Shown here piece by piece: positions 32,563 to 39,991 of a stretch of 39,991 nt of DNA. Origin of the DNA: an uncultured Campylobacter sp. (GTDB lineage Bacteria > Campylobacterota > Campylobacteria > Campylobacterales > Campylobacteraceae); NCBI RefSeq assembly GCF_938041645.1, contig NZ_CALIST010000012.1, forward strand, positions 1 through 39,991, given 5' to 3'. Both the position numbers and the translations under genes were made by a program. The notes under the pieces were generated by a model, which was not told where the DNA came from, did no database searches, and saw only the letters and a list, made by a program, of their open reading frames with translations. The first letter of the stretch is position 1. Every line of letters starts with the position of its first letter.

Positions 32563-33195
32563 ATGAAAGACCGCGACAAAGAGCCGATAATCATAGAAAA
32601 CGACTACTTTTTTAGGCTTACTATATCAAATAAAATCATGTGCGTGCTTATATTCTTGTCTTTTGTCTTGCTAAATTTAACGCCGGAGCTGGATCCGCAT
32701 AAAGAGATGATGAGAAGAGCGTCATTAACGCTAGGGATTTTCGGAATTTTATTTAGTATTTTTTGGGAGATAAAAATAGCCTATCAAGAATTTTACAATA
32801 AGTTTTTTACAAAATTTTATGATGATAAAATTTCATTCGACTATATAGACGAACATATGAAATTTAAAACCGAAATTTTGCAAAAAGACGATCTCGTATC
32901 GGTAACTTGGGCGTTGATACCATACAATGAGCAAGACGTAAATATATGGATCAAAGATATAAAAAATAGGAGAAAGAGAATGGTTAGGTATTTGGTAAGT
33001 CCAATATTCTTTTTAATCACCATGCTACATCATTTCATTTTCTTGGCGCTCAATGGATTTAAATTTAAAAAGTATATATTGTATAGGTTTAAATCGGGCA
33101 TTATTGCAGTGCCGAATAATAAATTGTTGAGCGACAAAGACATTAAATTTGAGCTCTCGTCTTTGTTCGGTCTATATACAAGCGATCTAATTTAA
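32563..33195 (+). CDS. Small membrane protein of unknown function
   Basis: A 210-residue protein starting at ATG 32563 with AGGAAAA upstream; a 27-codon longer frame exists but lacks a site. Two hydrophobic hairpin segments near the N-terminus (IMCVLIFLSFVLLNL, then SLTLGIFGILFSIFW) and one near residue 145 (LVSPIFFLITMLHHFIFLAL) flank a central hydrophilic domain (DKISFDYIDEHMKFKTEI). The layout resembles small proteins with a PH-like domain between membrane anchors, but I cannot assign a family. Codon use is A+T-rich compared with flanking genes. It is 27 bases upstream of another unknown gene and probably in the same transcript. Confidence 0.65.
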   Translation: MKDRDKEPIIIENDYFFRLTISNKIMCVLIFLSFVLLNLTPELDPHKEMMRRASLTLGIFGILFSIFWEIKIAYQEFYNKFFTKFYDDKISFDYIDEHMKFKTEILQKDDLVSVTWALIPYNEQDVNIWIKDIKNRRKRMVRYLVSPIFFLITMLHHFIFLALNGFKFKKYILYRFKSGIIAVPNNKLLSDKDIKFELSSLFGLYTSDLI

Positions 33196-33222
33196 ATTAT
33201 AGAATTTCTCAAGGAGGAGAGA

Positions 33223-33705
33223 ATGGCGTTTGTTGCGGAATATATTTCTAAAGAGGATATTAAGAAATATGATATTATAAATCGTGTAGATCAGTGCTTG
33301 GCAAAATATCATTATAATCCACAAAAACCCTATCAAATAAAGTGGTTGAATTGGGTCATCGACAGGCAAAGAGATATTTGGCTTATTTTTGTTTGTAGCC
33401 CGCATCTACCTGATCCAAGAGACGGATATACTGGAGAGGAGATTTGGCTGCTTTATTATAAAGGTAGAGAAATCGAGCTTGACATTAGACGGGTCTATGA
33501 CGAAACTACAAGTAAAATGCTAGTCGATAATCCGTTTTTTATCAAATATAAGCTAGAAAATATAAATTCTAGTATTGACGGAATTTCATTGGATGAGCTT
33601 TATAAAATTTTAAAAGAAGCTCTAACGGAATACGGTAATCGCGGTATTGACGGTAGAGAAAATTTACCAAAAGAACATGAAGTCGTAACTTTTCTGCACG
33701 ATTAA
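33223..33705 (+). CDS. Hypothetical soluble protein
   Basis: A 160-residue protein with no signal peptide or membrane helix. ATG 33223 follows a very strong AAGGAGGAGA, so it is certainly a translated-looking gene. It is rich in Trp, Tyr and charged residues (WLNWVIDRQRDIWLIFVCSP, GEEIWLLYYKGREIELDIRR). The compact size, acidic and aromatic composition and A+T-rich codon use recall contact-dependent or polymorphic-toxin immunity proteins, but no toxin is adjacent and I do not recognise the family. It is probably co-transcribed with the membrane protein upstream and converges on the small antitoxin-like gene. Confidence 0.65.
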   Translation: MAFVAEYISKEDIKKYDIINRVDQCLAKYHYNPQKPYQIKWLNWVIDRQRDIWLIFVCSPHLPDPRDGYTGEEIWLLYYKGREIELDIRRVYDETTSKMLVDNPFFIKYKLENINSSIDGISLDELYKILKEALTEYGNRGIDGRENLPKEHEVVTFLHD

Positions 33706-33741
33706 AATTCAAAGAACCGAAGAGCTGCGTTTAAATACATC

Positions 33742-33762
33742 TGATATTTCAGTATCAAATTT
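33742..33762 (+). terminator. Weak terminator candidate
   Basis: TGATA (33742-33746), loop TTTCAG, TATCA (33753-33757), then AATTTAATTTTT. The stem is only 5 bp and A+T-rich, but it sits between converging genes, 37 bases past the stop at 33705. Confidence 0.3.
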
Positions 33763-33769
33763 AATTTTT

Positions 33770-34012
33770 CTATGCGCTATAAAACGCCCACTCTTTTTTA
33801 TATTCGTTTATTATCTCATCGGGCGTTTTTTCTCCCTTATCGACCTTGATAAGATCTATTATATCTTGCTCGTTTGCAAACATACCCTCTATCGCGTGGT
33901 TACAGATGATAGATCTGTTTTGCTCGTATTGTTCTGCGCTCAGCTCGTCTTTATATTTTTCAAGTATAGCCAAACTCTTTTCTAAACTATAAACTTCCGG
34001 ATATTTTTGCAT
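33770..34012 (-). CDS. Orphan VbhA/FicA-like antitoxin candidate
   Basis: An 80-residue protein. The segment NHAIEGMFANEQDIIDLIKV, then DKGEKTPDEIINEYKKEW, has the helical pattern of VbhA-type antitoxins of Fic toxins: a small-residue-x-E-G inhibitory helix followed by a G-E-x-(T/S)-x-(D/E)-E linker. In that family the antitoxin Glu blocks ATP binding in the Fic domain. No Fic gene (HPFxxGNGR) is adjacent: the next gene downstream is on the other strand and unrelated. It may be a stand-alone or leftover antitoxin, or another small helical protein with a chance match. Start ATG 34012; no strong ribosome site (GGGATAAAGC). Confidence 0.5.
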   Translation of the reverse strand: MQKYPEVYSLEKSLAILEKYKDELSAEQYEQNRSIICNHAIEGMFANEQDIIDLIKVDKGEKTPDEIINEYKKEWAFYSA

Positions 34013-34251
34013 GCTTTATCCCCTAGCAATATAAAATTTTATCAGCTTCGGCGTCCTATTAAAAAACAAAGCTCAAGCAGGCAGGCGCAATTTTCTGCTA
34101 CGAATAGCTTGCAAGTAGTTTGCACTTCGCCGCAGCTAAAGCAGATAACTATTAGATGACGGGAAATTTTACCGCAAGTAACTCACAAATAAATTTAACA
34201 AAACCCTTATCAAGCAAAAAAAACGAAAGTAAAAGCCGTCAAATAAAACTG

Positions 34252-35007
34252 CTACTCCCTTACGATGAAAGCTCCAGTAAACTTGCCATTATGCGCGAAA
34301 TCTCTCGCTTCGTCCTCGCTTTTAAATCCGCTTAAAAAGACGCGATAAATCGGCGCGCCATCTATGCTAAATTCTTTGACGATCGCAGGATATCCCGCCG
34401 TGCCGTGGTAATCGCGCTGATAAATTTGTGCGCCGCTTCTATTTCTAAACGCGCCGATTTGCACCATAAAATTTCCGCCGACAATGGTCGCTTTCGGCGA
34501 GCCTTTGGCGATGGTATGTCCATAAAAGCCCACCACTTCGAGCTTTACCGGCGCCGTACCTCTGGCAAAAACACCCACCAGATTAGCAGCCGTTTTGCTA
34601 AGATCGATGACGCGTCCGTCCACGAATGGACCGCGGTCGTTGATACGCACGGTTACGGTAGCGCCGGTATCGCGATTAACGACCTTTACCATAGTATTCA
34701 TCGGGTAGGTTTTATGTGCGGCGGTCATTCCATTCATATCGTAAATTTCGCCGTTGGAGGTGTATTTGCCGTGAAAATTCGGCCCGTACCAGCTGGCGAT
34801 TCCGATCTGGGTATCGCCGACGCTTACTTGCTCTGGATAGTAGGTTTTGCCGTTGATTTTATAAGGGCGCATGGTGGCGGGAGAGTTTTTGCCAATCTTG
34901 CTCGTACCGCCCGCAGACGATCTAGAAGACGGTGCCGTGCGAAACGAACAACCGGCAAGAATCAGCGCAAAAAGCGCACTAAAAAGAGCGATTTTCTGGT
35001 ACGACAC
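34252..35007 (-). CDS. rlpA: RlpA-family septal lytic transglycosylase (lipoprotein)
   Basis: A 251-residue lipoprotein: signal peptide with lipobox LILAGC (Cys20), a short disordered region, the double-psi beta-barrel domain (GIASWYGPNFHGKYTSNGEI, TYPMNTMVKVVNRDTG, VRINDRGPFVDGRVIDLS) and a C-terminal SPOR domain (NFMVQIGAFRNRSGAQIYQR ... YRVFLSGFKSEDEARDF). The SPOR domain binds peptide-stripped glycan at division sites; the barrel of RlpA cleaves such strands in Pseudomonas. Catalytic activity here is by homology. Start is GTG 35007, 13 bases after the MltD-like gene's stop. It ends a cell-wall block tatD / MltD-like / rlpA. Confidence 0.93.
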   Translation of the reverse strand: MSYQKIALFSALFALILAGCSFRTAPSSRSSAGGTSKIGKNSPATMRPYKINGKTYYPEQVSVGDTQIGIASWYGPNFHGKYTSNGEIYDMNGMTAAHKTYPMNTMVKVVNRDTGATVTVRINDRGPFVDGRVIDLSKTAANLVGVFARGTAPVKLEVVGFYGHTIAKGSPKATIVGGNFMVQIGAFRNRSGAQIYQRDYHGTAGYPAIVKEFSIDGAPIYRVFLSGFKSEDEARDFAHNGKFTGAFIVRE

Positions 35008-35020
35008 CTACGATCCGATC

Positions 35021-36019
35021 TTATTTGTTGAATTTTATATTATTTAGCGCTATTTCGTTTTTGTCTTTGAGGCTAAGCTCGTTCGCCAAACCTGCTAACA
35101 CCCGTCCTGGCTTGCGCTGTTTCAGACGTGGCTCATACGCTTGAAACGCGCCTTGATTTACGACAAATTCTGCATATTTGCTTTGTGGGATATAAAAGAA
35201 GTACTTGCCGTTAAGCGGCGAAATTCCGTTTTTAATATGCGCGTTATAATCCTGCATTTGCGACGGCGAAATTCCGATCTGTTTTGCAACCGCGCTTAGC
35301 TTTGTGCCTGGAGCTACTGCGATACGCTTTAGCCCCCACGGCTCGCTTTCAAAAAGCAGAATTTTACGCATATTTTCATTTTGAGCAATGTAAGCATATT
35401 TAATAATGCGCTTGATAAAATTCTTAGTCTCATTAGGAAGCGCGGGGCTTTTTAGCAAGCGATCCAGATCATCGCTGCCAGTAGCTGCAATCGCATTTTT
35501 AAGCTTTTGATCGCCACAATTATACGCCATTAGCGCTAAATACCACTTGCCAAAATTTTGCTTCAGATGCAAAATATACGAAAACGCAGCATCCGTAGAG
35601 GCTGCGGGATCGCGACGCTCATCTACGGCGCTATCTACTCTAAGACCGAAATTTTTCGCAGTCGCCGGCATCAGCTGCCACATACCACCTGCGCTAGCGC
35701 CCGAAGTTACAGTGTTTTTAAGATGAGATTCTACCATTGCCAAATACAATAAGAATTCCGGAGCTTCGATGTTATCGACCTCGGATTTGACTAAGTAGGC
35801 ATTGTGCGACTGCGAAGTCACAATATGCTTAAACTGCTTGCGATCGCTTGCATTGATCGCACGGAATATGCCCGCAACTACGTTTTTGCTCGATTCGTTA
35901 TTTTCGATGCCGAATTGATTTAAAATATAGTCGTGATTTGCGCGCATCAGACCGGGCTGGCTCGCAAACGCTTCGCCCACTAAAAGCAGGGCTAGCAGTA
36001 TAAATTTTATGGCTTTCAT
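35021..36019 (-). CDS. MltD-like membrane-bound lytic transglycosylase with LysM
   Basis: A 332-residue exported protein: signal peptide MKAIKFILLALLLVGEAFAS, then a lysozyme-like SLT domain with catalytic Glu97 in LAMVESHLKNTVTSGASAGG, followed by MWQLMPATAKNFGL and LALMAYNCGD. A LysM-like peptidoglycan-binding segment lies at about 235-280 (GTKLSAVAKQIGISPSQMQD). It would cleave glycan strands non-hydrolytically in the periplasm. It overlaps tatD by 4 bases at its start (ATGA) and is followed by rlpA, the same order as I recall in C. jejuni (Cj0644-Cj0646). Confidence 0.93.
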   Translation of the reverse strand: MKAIKFILLALLLVGEAFASQPGLMRANHDYILNQFGIENNESSKNVVAGIFRAINASDRKQFKHIVTSQSHNAYLVKSEVDNIEAPEFLLYLAMVESHLKNTVTSGASAGGMWQLMPATAKNFGLRVDSAVDERRDPAASTDAAFSYILHLKQNFGKWYLALMAYNCGDQKLKNAIAATGSDDLDRLLKSPALPNETKNFIKRIIKYAYIAQNENMRKILLFESEPWGLKRIAVAPGTKLSAVAKQIGISPSQMQDYNAHIKNGISPLNGKYFFYIPQSKYAEFVVNQGAFQAYEPRLKQRKPGRVLAGLANELSLKDKNEIALNNIKFNK

Positions 36020-36813
36020 ATCTCTCCTTTGATTTTATCGCCAAAAAGCCTACAGGCGTTTTGAGTCGTTATTGCTTCAACCTCTTCTACGCTTAGGCTT
36101 AAAATTTCCGCGACTTTTTCTACCACGAGTCTCGTAAATGCAGGCTCGTTGCGCTCGCCGCGATGCGGATGCGGAGTTAGATACGGTGCATCCGTCTCGA
36201 TTAAAAGGCGCTCTTGCGGAATTTGCGGTAAGATCTCAGCTAAGTTTTTTGCATTTTTGAATGTCAAAACTCCGCCGATACCGAAGTAAAATCCGTATTC
36301 GCTAAGACCTAGCAAAAGCTTGCTGGCATTGAAGCAGTGTAAAACACCGCCGCATAAATCGCCGGCGCGATCTTTTAGAATTCCAAAGCTATCTTCGTTT
36401 GCTTCTCGGATATGGACTATAAGTGGTTTTTGAAGTTGTGCTGCTAGATCGATTTGTGAGATGAAGGCGTCTTTTTGGCGGGAGATTTCTAAGGCTTTGG
36501 TTTCCTTGCTCTCTTGCTGCTTAAGTCTGAAGTAATCAAGCCCACATTCGCCAACGCCCACGCATTTGGGATCGTCAGCATACCGCTTCAGCACCTCCAT
36601 ATCGAAAGAATCTATCTCGTATGGATGCACCCCTACGGCAAAATACACATTATCCCGTGCGTGCGAAATTTTGCATGCCTTATCTAGGTCTGCTACATCG
36701 GCACCGGGAATGATGATGCTGCGCACGCCTGCAATCGTGGCGCGCTCAATCACCGCGTCCAAATCGGCGTCGAAACTAGCATCGTCTAAATGGCAATGTG
36801 TATCTATAATCAT
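36016..36813 (-). CDS. tatD: TatD-family metal-dependent hydrolase/DNase
   Basis: A TIM-barrel metallohydrolase of 265 residues when started at ATG 36813; a GTG at 36822 would add three residues, and AAGTGAG sits just before the ATG. Metal-site motifs are MIIDTHCHLDD, VGVGECGLDYF (Glu ligand), PLIVHIREA, GGVLHCFNAS and LLIETDAPYLTP with PHRGERNEP. The family removes nucleotides from DNA ends; the precise role in this organism is not known. It is the first gene of the tatD, MltD-like, rlpA block, about 125 bases from recN. In C. jejuni a GGDEF/EAL regulator gene lies between recN and tatD as I recall; it is absent here. Confidence 0.92.
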   Translation of the reverse strand: MIIDTHCHLDDASFDADLDAVIERATIAGVRSIIIPGADVADLDKACKISHARDNVYFAVGVHPYEIDSFDMEVLKRYADDPKCVGVGECGLDYFRLKQQESKETKALEISRQKDAFISQIDLAAQLQKPLIVHIREANEDSFGILKDRAGDLCGGVLHCFNASKLLLGLSEYGFYFGIGGVLTFKNAKNLAEILPQIPQERLLIETDAPYLTPHPHRGERNEPAFTRLVVEKVAEILSLSVEEVEAITTQNACRLFGDKIKGEI

Positions 36814-36938
36814 AAAACTCACTTGATAAAATTTTTCGAAGCGGATTTTACGTCGTTTTGCAAAATCACACTTAAATTTAAATTAAACGTGGTATTGTAG
36901 CGAAAAATTTCAGATTTAAACTTAAGCTTAAAATTCCT

Positions 36939-38462
36939 TCAGCTTTGCCTTAGTTTTTTAGCGAATTCCAGGGCTTCTGCAGTAATAGTCTCGCCGCTTA
37001 TCATACGAGCTAACTCTGTTATTTTCTCATTTTCGCTTAATAATCTCACGCTAGATTTGCCGTTCGTTTTACTTACTAAAAAGTGTGACGCAGCCTTTGA
37101 GCTAAGCTGCGGCTGGTGCGAGATCGCAAAAATTTGATAAAATTTTGAAATTTTTACCAGCACGTTAGCGATACTCATCGCCTCTTTTCCGCTTAAATTT
37201 GAATCAATCTCGTCTAAGATCAAAATTCCCTCGCCGTTATTTGTAAGCTCCAAGCTCGCGGCAATAAAAGCAAGGCGTAGGCGGTTCGTTTCGCCTGAGC
37301 TTAAATTTTTAAATTCCGTCTTGCACAAGCTGACGCAAATTTCGTCTGTGCCGCACTCACTAAGAACCGCGGGCTTAAAACCAAGCTCCACTCCGTCCAT
37401 ATAAAGCTGCCTTAGATAGGAATTTATCAGATCCTCGAGCCGTTTTTTAGCGCCCTTGCGAGCCTCGCTAATTTTTTCGGCAAGGGTAGCGGTGCTTTCG
37501 CTAAGGCGTTTAAATTTCGTTTGTAGCTTGGTTTTTTCAAAGCTTAACTGCTCGTAATGCTCAAGCTCTTTCTTGCGCGCTTCAAGCGTAGCTAAAGCCT
37601 CTTCTATGCTTCCGTAGCGCCTATTTAGCGCACTAAGAGCTTCGATGCGATCTAAAATTTTCTCTATGTCGATATTTTCGAGCTCGTCTAAATTCAAGCT
37701 TTCTCGCTTTAGCCGCAGCTCGTTCATCGCATCCTCGAAAAACGCGCTATCCAGCCCGCTAAGACTTAGCGCTTCGATGACGCTGCGCTCCAGCTCAAAA
37801 ACGCCCTGCGCCCTAGCCCAAAGCTCCTCGATCTTATCTTTTTTACTAAGCTTTTTTTTGATCTGCAAAAGCTCCTCGTATTCGCCGATTTTAGGCGATA
37901 CGCGCTCGATTTTTTCAATCTCGAAGCGAGCAAATTCCTTTAACTCCTCGATCTTGCGCTCTTGATCCAAAATTTCATCCAGCTGCTTTTTTGTGCGGCT
38001 AAATTCCACAAAAGCGCTTTGAAGCTCCGATAGGCTTTGCGCGTGCGCCGCATCTTTTTTCGCAGCGATAAAATCAAGTAATTTTAGCAAGCTATCGCTA
38101 CTCATTTCGCCGGCGTTTTTCGCGCCTAAAAATTTCACGTATTCGCCGGCGATCGTGCTTAGATTTTTTTTCGAGACCGATTGGGAATTTATAAAGTATC
38201 GCAAGCTACGCCCTTTTAGGACGCGAAAAATATTTGGCGTATCGTTTATCAAGCCGAAATTTTCCATATCAAATTGATGCTCTACGTCCGCTTCTATGAG
38301 CTCAGCCTCGCATTCGTTAAGACCGAACACCGCTAAAATCGCGCCTATTAATACCGATTTACCTGCACCGCTGATGCCTGTAAATACGCTAAGTCCCGGA
38401 CCAAAACTAAGCTCGCTCTCGCAAAAACCTAGATTATTTTTAATATAAATTCTTTCTAGCAT
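36939..38462 (-). CDS. recN: DNA repair ATPase RecN
   Basis: A 507-residue SMC-like ATPase of double-strand break repair. I prefer ATG 38462, whose ATGCTAG overlaps the nadK stop, over ATG 38477; MLERIYIKN is the usual RecN start. The P-loop is GISGAGKS at residues 29-36. Two coiled-coil arms lie at about 130-200 and 265-345, with the family middle segment. The C-terminal lobe has FKNLSSGETNRLRLAF (ABC signature) and GILILDEIDSNLSGKEA (Walker B), then AISHQPQL. It is slightly shorter than the E. coli protein (553), with shortened coiled coils, as usual in Campylobacterota. It is translationally coupled to nadK. Confidence 0.95.
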   Translation of the reverse strand: MLERIYIKNNLGFCESELSFGPGLSVFTGISGAGKSVLIGAILAVFGLNECEAELIEADVEHQFDMENFGLINDTPNIFRVLKGRSLRYFINSQSVSKKNLSTIAGEYVKFLGAKNAGEMSSDSLLKLLDFIAAKKDAAHAQSLSELQSAFVEFSRTKKQLDEILDQERKIEELKEFARFEIEKIERVSPKIGEYEELLQIKKKLSKKDKIEELWARAQGVFELERSVIEALSLSGLDSAFFEDAMNELRLKRESLNLDELENIDIEKILDRIEALSALNRRYGSIEEALATLEARKKELEHYEQLSFEKTKLQTKFKRLSESTATLAEKISEARKGAKKRLEDLINSYLRQLYMDGVELGFKPAVLSECGTDEICVSLCKTEFKNLSSGETNRLRLAFIAASLELTNNGEGILILDEIDSNLSGKEAMSIANVLVKISKFYQIFAISHQPQLSSKAASHFLVSKTNGKSSVRLLSENEKITELARMISGETITAEALEFAKKLRQS

Positions 38463-39331
38463 CCGCCGTGCCCCCATCTGAGTTTGGCTTTTAAAACGTC
38501 GAAATAATCGTAGCTTCTGCGTTTTATTAAATTTACCTTGGCGTGTGAAATTTTAACGCTTACGCTGTGAAATTCCGCCATATCAAAAACGTCTTGTCCG
38601 TCGATAACGACACTAACTTCGGAGCTTCCGGCGTTTTTGAAGCTTGCAAGATATTCTTTTGGCAGGATCAAAGGCCGCTGCGTCAGGCTATGCGAGCAGA
38701 TCGGCGTAACGCAAAACACGTCGCACAGCGGATAGACGATAGATCCGTTCGCGCTCATATTATACGCGGTCGAGCCCACGGCGGAGCTTACGATCACGCC
38801 GTCGCCGTAGTAGGTGTTGAAATATTTTCTATTTAAAAACGCGTCGATCTTCGCCATCGAGGAGATGTGGCTGCGGGTGATTACGACGTCGTTAAATGCG
38901 GTCTTGCGGACGATTTTACCGCCGCCGTTTTCCAGTATCACTTCGAGTAAAAACGGGCGCTCGATCTCGTATTCGCCGCGCAAAAATTCCTTTAAAAATT
39001 TTGCGAATTCGCTCGGCTGCACGTCCGTTAAAAAACCCAAAGTGCCCGCGTTGATACCGAGGATAAAGGCGTTTTTGTCGCTTAGCAGCCTCGCAAGCCC
39101 GATGAGCGTACCGTCGCCACCGAGGCTAATTAAAAAATTGGTCTTTTTTAAAATTTCTGCAAGCGTATGCGGCTTAAGGCCGAAAAATTCCGCTCCGTCC
39201 TCTTCAAGCAAAAGCTCAATACCTTGCGTTTTTAAAATTTCACAAATTTGCTCCACGACGGGGCGAATCTCTTCTGATTTTTTGACTATTAGCCCCGCGA
39301 ATTTAAGGTTTTTATGAATTTTGTTTTCCAT
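38456..39331 (-). CDS. nadK: NAD kinase
   Basis: A 291-residue enzyme that phosphorylates NAD to NADP. The diagnostic GGDGT is at residues 71-75 (ISLGGDGTLIGLARLL), followed by ILGINAGTLGFLTDVQ. The C-terminal domain has YYGDGVIVSSAVGSTAYNMS and TPICSHSLTQRPLILP, both typical of this family. Its start is ATG 39331, divergent from aspS with 83 bases between them; the same divergent aspS/nadK pair followed by recN is the order I recall in C. jejuni. This synteny shows that the aspS start at the right edge is in its native place. Confidence 0.96.
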   Translation of the reverse strand: MENKIHKNLKFAGLIVKKSEEIRPVVEQICEILKTQGIELLLEEDGAEFFGLKPHTLAEILKKTNFLISLGGDGTLIGLARLLSDKNAFILGINAGTLGFLTDVQPSEFAKFLKEFLRGEYEIERPFLLEVILENGGGKIVRKTAFNDVVITRSHISSMAKIDAFLNRKYFNTYYGDGVIVSSAVGSTAYNMSANGSIVYPLCDVFCVTPICSHSLTQRPLILPKEYLASFKNAGSSEVSVVIDGQDVFDMAEFHSVSVKISHAKVNLIKRRSYDYFDVLKAKLRWGHGGC

Positions 39332-39414
39332 AGTTTTATTTTATAAAAAATTAGCTTTGTAAAAGCAAAATTTAACTATACTTGCGTTTTACAAATAAAT
39401 TTAAAGGAGTAAAT
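39332..39414 (+). promoter_or_regulatory. Divergent nadK/aspS promoter region and aspS ribosome site
   Basis: This 83-base spacer is A+T-rich and Campylobacter-like. A -10-like TATACT lies at 39377-39382, and AAAGGAG at 39403-39409 is spaced 5 bases before the aspS start codon TTG 39415. nadK on the other strand should use the left part (TTATAAAAT-like). Confidence 0.5.

Positions 39415-39991
<577 letters not shown>

Overview
The window looks like the chromosome of a Campylobacter species of moderate G+C content, in the style of C. gracilis, C. rectus or C. showae. Three things suggest this. The AAATTT/TAAATTTA words that saturate the DNA are typical of the genus. The pathway set fits: futalosine menaquinone synthesis and TtcA-less tRNA modification by Tgt and MtaB. 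Two gene orders also match my memory of C. jejuni and H. pylori: aroB-mscS-mtaB-ftsH-like, and aspS/nadK-recN-tatD-mltD-like-rlpA. The species is an inference. I see no rRNA, tRNA, CRISPR array or insertion sequence.

Layout. 1-8988 is almost all minus strand: the 5' part of a UbiD-type menaquinone decarboxylase, a MurF-N-like protein, a Lys/Ala-rich cationic protein and metG; then a pseudopilin, a GT39-like membrane protein, a purine phosphoribosyltransferase with a purine permease, and mqnE. glmS and an unknown membrane protein run on the plus strand (9132-12153), followed by tgt. 13656-16191 is an accessory patch: an excalibur-domain gene broken by one in-frame TGA, an A+T-rich AAA-ATPase/TOPRIM (OLD-like) gene, and a diverged duplicate of a neighbouring gene tail.

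16192-20912 is the most interesting part. It is a tightly coupled seven-gene operon: an HMA2-like protein, a ferritin-like protein, three small membrane proteins (two YtxH-like), a heavy-metal P-type ATPase whose membrane motif is SCALKL instead of CPC, and a small two-helix membrane protein with a basic tail. I interpret it as a ferrosome-like (fez-type) iron storage organelle cluster, with a possible Fur-type operator upstream. After it come mogA, the conserved ftsH-like/mtaB/mscS/aroB block (the FtsH-like protein has lost its HExxH protease site), a TrkA-like protein, a TonB-dependent siderophore receptor and yihY. A small A+T-rich accessory patch follows (two unknown genes and an orphan VbhA-like antitoxin), then rlpA, a MltD-like transglycosylase, tatD, recN and nadK.

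The right end carries the start of aspS (TTG start at 39415). The reading frame is continuous, but within the conserved FIDLRDREG segment (about 39524-39545) the DNA changes abruptly from Campylobacter-type to G+C-rich, AAATTT-free sequence that looks actinobacterial (Coriobacteriia-like). I think this is most likely a chimeric assembly join in a metagenome-derived contig, with real gene recombination the less likely alternative.
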